This document shows positions 11,578 to 23,848 of a stretch of 64,000 bases of DNA, piece after piece. Below the pieces are notes generated by a model, which had not been told where the DNA came from, did not search any database, and worked only from the letters and a program-made list of their open reading frames with translations. The stretch covers positions 129,894,295 through 129,958,294 of the forward strand of contig CM060977.1 in assembly GCA_030765065.1 (NCBI GenBank). The letters run 5' to 3'. Source of the stretch: Deroplatys truncata. Its lineage: Eukaryota; Arthropoda; Insecta; Mantodea; Mantidae. Each line of letters starts with the position of its first letter. Position 1 is the first letter of the stretch. Made by a program: the position numbers and the translations under genes.

Positions 11578-12482
11578 AAACATGAGGCAGTATTTTTAAC
11601 ACTGAAATAATTTCGGTCAAATTATATAATATGTAAATTCAATAACAACCCGCCTTGAAGCAATATGTGTATACAATAATTTGTAAAATGTACGCAAGAG
11701 TCATTGCATATGCTTATATTATTGAATCCATGTGCATTAATGTTATGTGAATATATTACCTAATTTAATAATGTAGGAGCTGTGAGAATTATAAGTTAAA
11801 AGTTGCTAACAATAGGTAACCTTGAGTCAATAATGAGTAAGAAAGTTTAACAGTACTACTTGTGATTCTTGGAGTAACAATAATGTAATTTTAGTGACAG
11901 TTTATAAAATAGCCAATCAACAACCAGAAAAAGCTATAGTTATATGAAGGTATTCTATTAGCCAAACAGAAACTGAAAAGGAGAAACATTTACAAATTCA
12001 TGTCAGTTACTAGTAGACCGTGTTACTAACCAGACGCAAAAAGTGTCCTCAAGTGATTTAATACGTATTCGCGTGAGACAAAAAAATACTTTATGTGCTA
12101 AAAAGTGCAAATAATTAATAAGAAAATCTCACAGCTCTCTGTCAGTGAAGTGTTATATAAACCGTATCATGCATTAATAAATGTAGTGAAGAAAAACTAT
12201 AATCTGTGTAAGCCTACATTCTTTAGTCGCACCACAACCCTGCTAAGAGAAACGTGTGCCTAACAATAATACTGACGCAGCCAAGGCAAACATAAGTATT
12301 AAATGTTTAAAGAAACAGTTTAATTACAAACTTAATTTTTTTAAACTTGGGGCAAAGGCCACCTGAAAGTACATTTTGGGGCGAAGACTACCGGAAACTG
12401 TTTACTATACGTGCGGTTGCAACTACTACAAGTTGGCTCCCCAACAGTTGAAATATAATACAACTACCTCTAAAATAATACT
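11578..12482 (+). repeat. Diverged ~900-bp direct repeat, copy 2 (possible solo LTR)
   Basis: This is the direct-repeat partner of about 50-960, with the same order of blocks. These include CCGCCTTGAAGCAATAT, a GTGAAGTGTTATATAAACC segment and the ATACGTGCGGTTGC end block. The two copies differ at many positions, so the event is old. Confidence 0.6.
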
Positions 12483-13144
12483 TTCTCAAACTGACTTTCC
12501 ATACGTGGAGCTAATAAATAAACTTTTTCAAACATTAGTAGTAATTTCAGGAACGCCACTTCATTTTGTGTATGTATTTTGACATCAAAATAGTCATACA
12601 CATCGCACTAAGTTTTTAATTTACACGTTTATCTATTTAGAGGGAAAATAAGATTTTAAGTTAGTTTCAGTACATATTTTCATTATTCTCGTGCTTAATA
12701 GTTCTTCTTGAAGCAAAGGTGAATTTGCTATGCTTTAATTTTGAGACAAACATTCCCAAAACACTGTGGCATAAACCAGTTAATGTAAGCTTTTCATTGC
12801 ATTCAAATGATATTTTGAAAAATATGTCACCATTCACGCTTAAAAATGAGTTCATATCCTCATATTTAGAATAACTGATATTCCTGCATTTTGCTCTATA
12901 CTCTGGGCTGGCAAAAATGTTGCATTATAACCTATCAACTTTCCGTACTAAAGAAGATTTTCTCTCGTCTCTAAGCAAGGGCGGTAGTACGGAGATTTAT
13001 GGCTGTCAGTGACTGTAGGTTCATGTCCACTTTAACTAAATTTACGGGGGTTGTATGTAACCCTAAAGGTGTGTATAGCTTACTACTACACCTACAACAC
13101 CAGGAAAAACAAGGGAATGTATTTAAAGAGTGAAAGCTATCGAG
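12483..13144. other. Unassigned AT-rich DNA
   Basis: No gene or repeat unit was recognised. Confidence 0.4.
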
Positions 13145-13990
13145 GAAAAATCTGATGTGTTACACTCACATGACTTCCTCTACTATTGTATAAACTAATT
13201 TTACAAACGCTTATTCTCCATACGCTTCATATTAATCGAGATATCGAGATGTTAATCTTATTGCTAATTTCATTGTAAATGCAAGGGGAATTGCTACGCT
13301 TTAAGCGATAGTTGAATATATTAAGAGCTGGTTGCTATGTGAAGTATTCCATTCTCTTCGCATTACCAAGGCAAAAAAAATGAATAACGAATTTGAGAAA
13401 AAGTGTAAGTATTGGAAAATTAAAGGGAATAACAAGCAATATCTCGTAAACGGTTCACCCAACAAAAACAATATATAACATAAATTGTGTACTTTAACGC
13501 GATCTACATTTTTTGTGTAGTAAAATTTTGTCTATCTCTTATGGTTTACCAGTTATGCAAAAATCGCTCACAATGAAGAATACTTTTGGAGACATTCCCA
13601 GCAAATTCAAGATATACATTTTATTTGTCATGAAAATATCTTAAACATATGATATTTTAATCAAAATCGTTATAGTCATTTTTGAGAAAATTAAAATTTT
13701 CGAAAAGTGTTCCATGTAGAGGATAATCTGGGGTGGGGGATTTTCTTGAAAACCTTCGTGTCGCATCTCTGGAGGATACTGAACCTAAATACCAAGTTTG
13801 GTGTTTATTGGACTGTTCGTTTCTGAGTTATGCTAATCACACACACACACACACATGGACATGTTTCCAAAAATCCCTTTTGTGGATTCAGGGTGTCTCA
13901 AAACATGTATTTCTGGTGAAGTCTCGGTATCGAATTTTTGGGTGGAATACAATACTTCCCCTACTTACTATACGTATTAGAGAATGTAAA
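13145..13990 (+). repeat. Dispersed repeat A, copy 3 (near full length)
   Basis: It runs from AAAAATCTGATGTGTTACAC through the (CA)n block to TATTAGAGAATGTAAAA, about 845 bp. This is one of the clearest copies of the family. Open frames inside it recur in other copies but change frame between copies, so they are not taken as genes. Confidence 0.85.
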
Positions 13991-15761
13991 AATAAAAGAC
14001 ATGGAGTAGGCTGCAAGAACACTTTGTTGATTTATAAAGTTGGTTCTATAAATTTGTCTATATTCACTCTGTGTAACGTACCGGTGGAATGATCGGACCT
14101 ATAAACTCTTAATAAATTCCTAACTAAGATTACATTCCACAAAATTGGAATATGCAAGTAATTTTGCAAGCATATGAACACTTCTGCTAATAGAACGAAA
14201 CAAAACAAACAAACCACACACAGCCTTAGTATATCGTTATATAATTACATTTATATTCACTGTTGGTGTAACTACCTTGTAATACATAAGAAAACTTCTT
14301 GCAAATATTTTATTTACTTATATTGTTTTTATACTAATTCTTCCTCACGTGACACAATCTGTAATGCACCGAGTGCTGTAACGCAGAATCCTGATACCAT
14401 AATTAATAACACGTAGATATTTCCAATAAATAACTTCTGTATATTAAATCAATGTGGAAATATTTGTTCGAAGAAGCAGGTCACTAGCAAGAGTATCATT
14501 AATAATTGTCGAGTAACGAATGCGTTAGCATAAAGATTTCTTGAATGCAATTAGAGTTAAGTTCAGTTCGTTTGAAAAGTCAAGACAGGAATTCTGTAAA
14601 TTAGAGAAGTTTGAGCTAGGTTCCTTATGAAACAGTATCAGATATGGATACGTAGAGTTTTATGATTGGACCTCATATGTAGGAACGCTGGTAGGGCTGA
14701 CGATATGTAGGCGGAGTTTAAGGTAAGAAAAGGGCTGCATTCTAAATCAGAACTTACTTATTTAATCTTACTTAACTTACAAACCCATGTGAGGCACTCG
14801 TGTGATTACTCGTGTGGTATTTGGTTTCAGTTTAAGTGTGTAGCGTTGAATGAGAAAAATTTAGCGGCTATTGCGAGGGATCTTTCCGGGTAACATTTCT
14901 GTGACTTACGGCAACTTGCGCATAATTATTATTCTAAAAATAACTTAACCCTTTAATTCAACTCTCGGCGACTCTCTTTAACAAAAGATTTTATTCAACA
15001 TTAAAATTTACCAGCTAACTAAACAGGTGATATCCTTCCACACTACACTCATGCTAACCTGAGACAAAGAACTCATAGCTATACCGCTGAAGCAGCTGGC
15101 AGGAGCTAAGAGATGTCATCTTAAAACTCAACAACAAAGCAGGTAACATTAAATGTTATCTAAATTGATGTAACTTCGAGAAAGCAGCAGAAAAATTTGA
15201 AGCAAAAGGTAAGGTATCAAAATTGTAGCACCAGGAAAGCCTTCAATCCACTATTGCAGCTCAACGTTAGGATATTGTTATAATAAAGTGATGATGGCTC
15301 TGAGTTGTACCACCGAATGCATGGCAACATACTGCGCATGCGCGGAGAACTGGAGAGAGAGCTAGTGACCATTACGACTAGGTATTTGCTTAGACAGCAT
15401 GAAGTACGTAGCTGCTTGGGAATTGTGAGTTTTGGCTTTTAGTTTCCCTTCAGGAGGGGGCTCCAAAGTGATCCAGGTAATTCATTATGATCCAATACAG
15501 TTTGATACGTATGTAGGACAGTCAAGAAAAATTATATATATATAACTAGACACCCTTTCTAAAGTTACCCTTAGACCTCTCGCTAACTTATCCAAATTCC
15601 TGAGTTGTGCAACTTTAGCCCACGGTGAGATACGTTAGAATACCCAGATGCAATTAAATGTTCGTATTAAAATTTTTTCTGAATATATTAAAAATGTTTT
15701 AAGGTATCCTTTGAGATACTGTAAGGAGTGCTACCTAGGTAAACTGGCGATCGCTGTCTTA
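13991..15761. other. Unassigned DNA
   Basis: About 1.8 kb in which no coding family, RNA gene or repeat boundary could be recognised. Confidence 0.4.
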
Positions 15762-16456
15762 AAAAAAATTCTGAGGTGTCACATTCACATGACTTTCCCT
15801 ACCCTTTTATTAGTGAGCATGCCAATTATGTTTACGAAAGTTTATTTTCCTATCAACCTCATTTTAATCGACATCAGCTTTTCCGGAAATAGCTGCATTA
15901 CATACTTCCTTATAGATACAAAGCGAATAAAGATAGTCAAATATTTTAGAACCGGACGTCTTACCTGGCCTTAAAATTACCATGGCCGCGAGAAACAACT
16001 GAAAATCGAAAGTTCTTTTAAAAAATTACTAATTATTGAACAACTTGAACCCATAATAACGCATATCTCGGAAAAGGCTGATGCCACAAACGAAAGCTCT
16101 TTTAAATAAATTGTCTATTTTAAAGAGATCTACTTTTTTGTCTAGTAAGTTTTCGTGTGTCTCTTTAACATTTACCATTTATGCAAGATTATACGAATTT
16201 CCTTCCGAATGAAGAGGACTTCACAGGCTTTTCTCAGAAAACTCAATATATAAATTTTATTTGTCATGTAAATATGTTTAATGTATTGCATTTTAATCAA
16301 AATGTTAATCCCAGTTTTAGGAAAATACAATAATTCGAAGAATGTTTTATGTGAATTATTGTTTGAGGTGGGAGATTTTCTTGAAAATATTCGTGCCCAT
16401 CTTTGGAAGATACTGAACTTAAATACCAAATGTGGTATTTATCCAACACTTCGTTT

Positions 16457-17266
16457 ATACTTTCTCTACTACGTATAGTAAGTAGGGGAAGTATTGTATT
16501 CCACCCAAAAATTCGATACCGAGATTTCACCGGAAATACATGCTTTGCATCCAACAAAAGCATTTTTGGAAACATGTCCGTGTGTGTGTGTGTGTCTGTG
16601 AACAGCATAACTCGGAAACAAGCAGTCGGAAAAACACCAAACTTAGTGTTTAGGTTCAGTATCTTCCAGAGATGCGACACGAAGGTTTTCAGGAAAATCC
16701 CCCCACCCCAGATTACACTTTACAGGGAACATATTTCGAAAATTTTAATTTTCTCAAAAAATGGCTGTAACGATTTTGATTAAAATATTATATGTTTAAG
16801 ATATTTTCATGACAAATGAAATGTATATCTCGAATTTTCTGGGAACGTCTCTAAAAGTATTCTTCATTGTGAACGACTTTTGCATAACTGGTAAACCATA
16901 AGAGATAGACAAAATTTTACTACACAAAAGGTGTAGATCGTGTTAAAATACACAATTTATGTCATATACATTTTTTTTGGGTGAACCATTTTCGAGATAT
17001 TGCTTTTTCCAATACTTTTCCTTTTCTTAAATTCGTTATTCATTTTTGTTGGTCCTGGTAATGTAAAGAGAATGTAATACTCCACAAAGCAACCAGCTCT
17101 TAAAATATTTGACTATTTCTTAAAGCCTACCAATTGCCCTTGTATCTACAAGAAAATTACCAATAACATTAACATCTCGATTAACAGGAAGCATATGGAG
17201 AATAAGCGTTTGTAAAAATAATTTGTACAAGAGTAGAGAAAGTCATGTGAGTGTAACACATCAAAT
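16457..17266 (-). repeat. Dispersed repeat A, copy 5, nested in copy 4
   Basis: On the plus strand it begins TACTTTCTCTACTACGTATAG and ends AGTCATGTGAGTGTAACACATC, about 810 bp. It is a minus-orientation insertion into the T-rich stretch before AGTTATGC of copy 4. Its two junctions define the family ends. Confidence 0.85.
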
Positions 17267-17279
17267 GTTTTTAGTTATG

Positions 17280-17284
<5 letters not shown>

Positions 17285-17323
<39 letters not shown>
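17285..17323 (+). repeat. (CA)n microsatellite
   Basis: An almost pure run of CA dinucleotides lies inside repeat A copy 4. The shorter CA tracts at the same place in other copies show it expanded from an element-internal seed. Confidence 0.95.
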
Positions 17324-17325
<2 letters not shown>

Positions 17326-17415
17326 GCATTCCTCTAAAATGCGTTTTATTCAGGGTGCCTCAAAACATGTATTCCCGGTGCAGTATCTATATCGAATTTT
17401 ATTTCTCCACCTAAT

Positions 17416-18264
17416 GTGTGTGTGGTAGGAAAATTAAAAAGTTTAACTAGCAGCTCTTCCTGCCCTCTTTAATAAGTTGCAAACGTATTGCTTTCTGGTA
17501 TATACAGAAATGGTAAATGATAATATAATGTCGATTGTGTTCATGCGCAGTGTTTCGCGAATGAACGGTTATACTAGAACAATTGTTTTCCAACTGTTTG
17601 TTCCTACTTAAAGGAGGGAGAGATGATGGGGCAGTGACTTGTAGCTGAAAGCTTATATATGTAATGATGAATGACAGAAGATTAGTTAATACTGTAATGA
17701 CCCGGGAAATATCGTGTACTACACGGGGGATGTAACGCTGGTGACATTGAAAACTCCAGGTAAAGTTACTGCCTACAGCTTTTTATTTTGCTTTAAAGAC
17801 CTATGATCCATTCGGTAACTATCTCAGCTTGCTGGTGGCGAATTGCTTCTTATTCACAAGTACAAAAACACTCGTTAGGACCACGACCGGGTAGCGTCTT
17901 TCTATAGTGGCTGTCGTGGTGGTCTGCTCCTCGTAACCTCAGTTCCGTCGACTTCAATATTCTATGTTGAGAGGCGTCAGCGTTCTGTTACTCTAGATTT
18001 ACCACGTACCCAACGCTTTCCGCAGTGGTGCCTCATTTCGATACTCAAGATTCATTCCCAGCCCTGGGATGCTACAATATAACACGTTTCTTTCAACCTA
18101 CACCAACACTACACACTACACCAAGCAGAGTGCGCATGGATGTTGACACTGCTGCATTTACGAGTTTCAAACTATTATTCTGCAGGATCATCTTCTAATC
18201 AACTGCTCTCATTTTAGCTTCTACTAATGCAAGATCCTTACCCATAAGATACATGATAGTGACG
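17416..18264. other. Unassigned DNA
   Basis: No recognisable gene or repeat. Confidence 0.4.
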
Positions 18265-18935
18265 TGCAGAAAAAAACGTGATACATTCACATGACTTTCT
18301 TTACCCACTATTTCAAATGTTTAAGCCGATTAAGAAATGAAAAAATCGAACCTTTAATAAAGTATATCTCAGAAACAGCGTTTGCCATAAAAAACCTTAT
18401 ATTAAGTAAATTGGGTGTTTTAAAGAGATCTACATTTTTATGTGGTACATTTTTGTCCATCGTTTAACGTTTACAAGTTATACAAGATTGTATAAAAATG
18501 CTTCCGAATGAAGAAAACAATCTAGGCTATTCTCAGAAAATTCAAGATATATATATTACTTGCCAGCTAGAAATCTTTCATATATGATATTTTTATTAAA
18601 AATTATTAGTCATTTTTAGAACATCAACATTTTCGTAAAAAAAATCCTACATATATAGCGTACTCTGGGGGAGGGGGATTTTCTTGAAAATCTTTGTGTC
18701 GCATCCGTGAAGATACTTAAGTTTGATATTTATCGGACTTTTCGTTGTTGAAATATGCTGCTTGCAGTCACACACAAATACACATACACACAGAACGTTT
18801 TCTGAAAATGCTTTTTTTATTTTCTTTTATTTAGGTGGCCGCAAAGTATGTATTTCTGGTGAAATCTCAATATAAAATTTTTGGGTGGAATTCAGTACTT
18901 CCCCTATTTAATATACGTAGTAGGAGAAGTAAATG
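18265..18935 (+). repeat. Dispersed repeat A, copy 6 (internally deleted)
   Basis: It starts at ACGTGATACATTCACATG and ends at ACGTAGTAGGAGAAGTA. The middle is shorter than in full copies, but the GGGGGATTTTCTTGAAAAT and (CA)n blocks are kept. Confidence 0.75.
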
Positions 18936-19611
18936 AAAGAAAAGAAAAATAATATTGCAAAAAGTTAACATACAGGCTTGAATGGGAGCAAAACGTTAGC
19001 TACACAGGGAGCAGGAAGCTCCGGAAATATCTCAATGAAGAGGGGCATGCTAAGGAGATCCAAAACAACATCACAAAGCGAACAAGGAATGACTTATCTC
19101 TACCTTGAGATCTCCTTGAGTGTCAACGCTAGATGCGGATGCTCTGAAAATTGTTATCGTGCGATTCGATATGATTTGAAATTTATAAAATTGTTTAAAT
19201 TATATTTTTGTTAAGTTTAAACTAAGATTTTAAGTAGATTATTACAAAATGTTACATCCTACAATTTTTATCTTCCAGGACTGAAATTACATCACTTTGG
19301 AGCTTCAGTCTATTTTAGGCAGTCAAAGAATCTTTGACACCATCATATCTTGTTTTGTAAAATTAATTACCAGTGAAAAGTAGTTGGCCTTGACAAAGAT
19401 GAAAATACAGTACTGTAAATCACTTACACAAAGAGCTGTAATAAATAAAAATGGGTGGAAATGCAATCTTGAGGACTATAATCACTGAAATCACAACTTG
19501 TGGAGCATGTTTCATACCATCAAGAGAAAACTACGTCGCTCATTTCAGAGTCACAGAATGTAAATAACGATTTGTGTTTTAATTTTGAATTTAAAATTTA
19601 CATTTAAAATT
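18936..19611. other. Unassigned AT-rich DNA
   Basis: Nothing recognised. The 78-residue frame at 18978-19214 shows no family features. Confidence 0.4.
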
Positions 19612-19625
19612 CTATTACATAGATA

Positions 19626-19984
19626 TTCATTCATTATCTGTTTACCCTCCTCTTATGTAGGACTTATACCCCCCAGGACTTACAAGCGGGTGCCTGGGTT
19701 CAGAGGCCCGTCGAGGAGCAGACACTCATGGATCAGACAGAGCAACCAGGATGGGTGATCAGCCCGATGCCTGGTATGGGATGAAGGAAGTAGATGACAC
19801 GAAATGTTGGTGAAATGGATGAAAGGAAAGGTGATGATGATGGAGAAGTTTGTGGAATGAATGGCGGGGGAAACCGGACAACCTGGAGAAAACCCGCACA
19901 AATCCCACATGCAGGTCCCTGGGATTGAACCAGGGCCGCCTCGATGGGAGGTGAGCGGTGTAACCACTCGGCCACGGCGCCGCC
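19626..19984 (-). mobile_element. tRNA-headed SINE (family D), minus orientation
   Basis: On the minus strand it begins GGCGCCGTGGCCGAGTGG (box A-like) and has GGTTCAATCCC (box B-like). It ends in an AATGA-type simple tail near 19626. A perfect 14-bp target duplication, CTATTACATAGATA, lies at 19612-19625 and 19985-19998. Open frames across it are not genes. Confidence 0.9.
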
Positions 19985-19998
19985 CTATTACATAGATA

Positions 19999-20618
19999 AA
20001 GGAAGTTCAGTACCTTCCAAAGATGCGACACGAAGATTTCAAGAAAATCTCCCCACCGCAGATTGCCCTTTACCTTTTTTTCGAACATTTTAGTTTTCTA
20101 AAAAATGACCTTAACGATTTTTATTAAAATATCATATATTTAAGATATTTTCATGACAAATTTCTGGGAATGTCTCCAAAAGTATTCTTCATTGTAAACG
20201 ACTTTTGCATAACTGGTAAACCATAAGAGATAGACAAAATTTTACTACACAAAAAATGTAGATCGTGTTAAAATACACAATTTATGTCACTGATATTGAT
20301 TTTTGTTGAGTGAACCATTTTCGAGATATTGCTTGTTATTCCCTTAAATTTCTCTTTACTTATACGTTTTCTCAAATGTGAATTCGTTATTCTTTTTTTT
20401 GTCCTTGTAATGCAAAAAGAATGGAATACTCCACATAGCAACCAGTTCTTAAAGTATTTGACAATCGCTTAAAACCTACCAATTCCCCTTGCATCTACAA
20501 GAAAGCTAGCAATAAGATTAACATCTCGATTAACATGAAGCAAATGGAGAATAAGCGTTTGTAAAAATAGTTTTTACAAGAGTAGAGAACGTCATGTAAG
20601 TGTAACACAGAATTTTTT
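19999..20618 (-). repeat. Dispersed repeat A, copy 7 (truncated)
   Basis: Minus orientation. It begins at the GTTCAGTACCTTCC block and ends with AGTAGAGAACGTCATGTAAG and TGTAACACAG. The (CA)n part and the other terminus are missing. Confidence 0.75.
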
Positions 20619-21460
20619 TTACATTATCTTTCAATTTTCCATTAAAACATCCTATGAGCCTGATGCGCATTTGAAAGGTGTGAAGCAAGAACCGTGTGTC
20701 AGGGCAGGCAGGCTGCGACAGTTCTACCCGGAACTTCCTCTCCTCCTTTTTGCTTCACTGTTGCCACTTAAAATTTTTCAGGCTGAAAATGAAGGAGAGG
20801 GTCTGTGTTTGTTTCTGGAGAGATCTTAATGGTGCGACGTCACAAAAAGCAGCACTTAAAGACGGGATGAACAGATGCTAGAGGTGCCATCTTCTGGCCC
20901 GGGGGAAACAACAAAAAATTACTTAGTGTTGAGAAAATAATGCGGTGTTTAGCACCCTGCTAATTTCGGTCTCAAACTTGGTATGACTATGTTAATGACA
21001 CCTCAGGCCTCGATCGAACGTCCTCGCCTAAAGTGTCGGCAGGAGAATTCGTCACTTCTTTCATCTGTGGGTCTGGTTTAAATAACTGGAAAGTAAATCA
21101 GTACACCTGATAACATACTAGCCTAAAATAATCAGAATTTTAACCCAACTAAATATCCTTTCAATACACCGCAGAAGAACCATGGCATTGTTCTCCAATC
21201 CTAAGATTCCGAACAACTATAAGATGCCCTATACCCTTACATTCAGTATATTGATTTATTTGTTTAATGTATAAAAAATGTTTTGTTTTATATTTTTGTT
21301 GCTAGAGGCACCTTAGATGGCATTATTCATAGGTCGAGTTCAAGGTTTAACTTTGTACATTCCTTGGCATTAAAATTCAAATATTGCAACGTTGCATGAT
21401 CTAACCACACAATTCTTTATATTGCGTGGACCATATACTTCCTCTGCTTCTCTCTCTATG
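20619..21460. other. Unassigned DNA
   Basis: No gene or repeat recognised. Confidence 0.4.
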
Positions 21461-21471
21461 GTTGCTGTGTT

Positions 21472-21835
21472 GTTCTTCTTTCTCTGTTTAACCTCCTCTT
21501 ATGTAGGACTCACACCACCCAGGAGTTATAGGCGGGTGCCTGGGGTCAGAGGCCCGTCGAGGAGCAGACACTCATGGAACAGACAGAACATCCAGGATGG
21601 GTGATCAGCCATATGCCTGGTATGGGAGGAAGGAAGTAAATGAAATGAAATGATGGTGAAATGGATGAAAGGAAAGGTGCTGCTGGAGCAGATGGTGGAA
21701 TGAACTGCGGGGCAAACCGGAGAACCCGGAGTAAACCCGCCCAGACGCCGCCTTGTCCACATGCGGGTCCCTGGGATTGAACCCGCCGCCTCGGTGAGAG
21801 GCGAGCGGTCTAAACACTCGGCCACGGCGCCGCCT
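21472..21835 (-). mobile_element. tRNA-headed SINE (family D), second copy
   Basis: Same orientation and layout as the 19.6-kb copy, from GGCGCCGTGGCCGAGTG on the minus strand. An 11-bp target duplication, GTTGCTGTGTT, lies at 21461-21471 and 21836-21846. Confidence 0.9.
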
Positions 21836-22385
21836 GTTGCTGTGTTTTTAAGAAGATAAAATGTACTTAAAGAATAATGTTTAATGTATTATATAAAATT
21901 TTTCATACTAAATGAATAAGGATAATATAATATAGTTGCACGGACTATCAACCTAGTATAACATTCTTGCTCCAAGTTTTCAGCATCTTATTTGCATGGT
22001 CTTCCCCAGGGTTTCTAATATTGATTATAACCGGTTTATTTTTATTTCAGTTCACATATTTACTTCCTGAAAGACTAGAAACTTGCTCTATATTATGTCT
22101 GATTTTAAAACAAATTAACTGAAATACTGGAGTGTTTTTTTAACAAACATTGCTAAGCTGGGCATTCTCAGAGTCCTGAATGGACTCCTAATTGCGACTA
22201 AATGTACCATCATCGTGTAAATGAAGCATATGCGATAGCCACGTAAATGGTTCTCATGGAGGAAAGGATATGTAAGCAAAACATTTTACCTTCATCCCAA
22301 TGAAAACGTGTAGAGAACACAACACGTTTGAATACAGGCGTGCGTATTGTAATGGGGCGGAACAAGCAAAGCCAGTTTCAAAGGT

Positions 22386-22645
22386 GCGTCCTCCGTGGAG
22401 TAGTGGTACCGTGCTAGCCTCTAGTTCCCAAGATCGCGGGTTCAAACCCGGCGGATGGTAATGGATTTTTTCGGGCGTAAAATTCCTTAGCATGGCTTCC
22501 TTCGGAAGGGAAGTAAAGCCGGTGGTCCCGTGTCGTAGATTTATGGCACGTTAAAGAACCTCAAGCCTGAAAAAGAGGCCTCTGAGCAAAATTACCGGTC
22601 TTTCACGCCCAGTATAGAATGGGACGATAAGAACCATAGTAGTTA
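22386..22645 (+). mobile_element. tRNA-derived SINE (family E)
   Basis: The tRNA-like head runs from CCTCCGTGGAGTAGTGG (box A-like) to GGGTTCAAACCC (box B-like). The body contains CCTTCGGAAGGGAAGTAAAG and ACGTTAAAGAACC. The head is continuous with the SINE body, so it is not called a functional tRNA gene. Confidence 0.75.
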
Positions 22646-23578
22646 AGGAGCGTCCATAAATAAAACTCAATTTAAATTTAAATTTTAGTTTCGAAGGAAT
22701 ATTCTTGATATGGACTCTAAGACAGGCATTGGGTGTGCTAAATCTTTACCAATTATCTCAAACATTACTTTAAATATATCCAACTGGTACTGGTTTTGCA
22801 CCATTATAGTCTGGTCGAATTCGCGAAGAGTCCTTGTGTAATTGGCGCATAAAAACAACTTCATCACCAGCTAGGAGATAATTACCGAATGGGCCATAGA
22901 CCTATAGATTAGTATAAAATGGTCCATGGAAAGGGTAGTAAGCACCTACCGGAGATTTCTTTTTAAACAAAACCCGCATCCCCTTTTTAAGAAGTGCACG
23001 CTCCCTTAATGGGTACTCTATCTCCGCTACATCACGCTTTAGAATTCGTTTTCGCATTTAAACTAAAATTATTTAAGTTTTCTTCAAACTTCTTCTCTAG
23101 ACAAAAATCCTTCATTCCTCCGTTATTCTATATCTATCTATACATTAAGCTGAGATTTACTTGCCTCAGTGTTCTCAATTTCTCATGTATAGAAAACAAA
23201 AGGGACCTAGTAAGTACAAAAAGCTGGGCTGTATAGAAGACTGGACTGCAACAAACTAAGCTTATTTAGGAATTAACATTTCCTCTAGTCTTGATCTACT
23301 GTGCTGTACAAATCTCTTGACGTTTCGTGACAACCAATACGGAATGACCGCGCGGTTGCCAAACTTCACTGTTTTTCGCTTCGTCAGAACGTTAGGCGTT
23401 TGTTTTAATGTCATCGTAATGTTTAAATCCTAAAAGTTTCAAAAGCCTTTAGTCGAAGAAACAGAACCTGCATACCCTATCCTTTCTATAAGCATCACCG
23501 TTAACTTCTTTGCCGTGGGAAATTAAAAAAGTTAAAAAACATTGCTCAGTATATTTTTTTCGAAATCATTCAGGTCTG

Positions 23579-23848
23579 TTACTCTCTTAGGCAAGCGTAT
23601 ATGCTTTCTCGGCGATATAAACGCGCGGCTTTCTCTGTATGCGCCTTTCTCGCTTCCCTACACACACGTGAAACAGTTGATGTACTTAATGAGCACTCCT
23701 TAGCCGTAAGTTCTTGACATTTCGTTAAGTTAAGATTTTTGCGGTTTTCTTCGTTGGCATACATTTTTAAAGAAATTATCACACTGAAGACAACGGCCCT
23801 AAAGTTACTGTTATATCCACTGGTACTAGTGGGCTTACTAAGCGACAT
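23579..23848 (-). CDS. Hypothetical HTH-like small ORF, possibly a transposon relic
   Basis: An 89-residue open frame with an ATG start, on the minus strand. Its middle reads LTAKECSLSTSTVSRVCREA, which looks like the second half of a helix-turn-helix followed by a basic stretch, as seen at the N-terminus of some insect transposase-derived proteins. No catalytic domain follows downstream on the minus strand. It may be a relic or chance ORF. The function is unknown and the gene call is weak. Confidence 0.25.
   Translation of the reverse strand: MSLSKPTSTSGYNSNFRAVVFSVIISLKMYANEENRKNLNLTKCQELTAKECSLSTSTVSRVCREARKAHTEKAARLYRRESIYACLRE

Larger units (their letters stand above)
15762..17415 (+). 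repeat. Dispersed repeat A, copy 4, split by a nested copy
   Basis: The 5' part is 15762-16456. The sequence then resumes at about 17267 with TTTTTAGTTATGC, a 40-base (CA)n tract and TCAAAACATGTATTCCCGGTG. The interruption is exactly one further copy of the same family in the opposite orientation. Confidence 0.8.

Noticed and set aside
16297..16680. ORFs of 126-127 residues on both strands with THTHTDM-type segments
   Set aside because: They are products of repeat A and its (CA)n tract; the frame is not kept between copies.
19920..19984. Candidate Leu/Ser-type tRNA gene on the minus strand
   Set aside because: It is the head of SINE D, confirmed by a perfect 14-bp target duplication around the whole unit.
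22386..22460. Candidate tRNA gene
   Set aside because: The box A/B-containing head is continuous with a SINE body and does not end as a tRNA acceptor stem.
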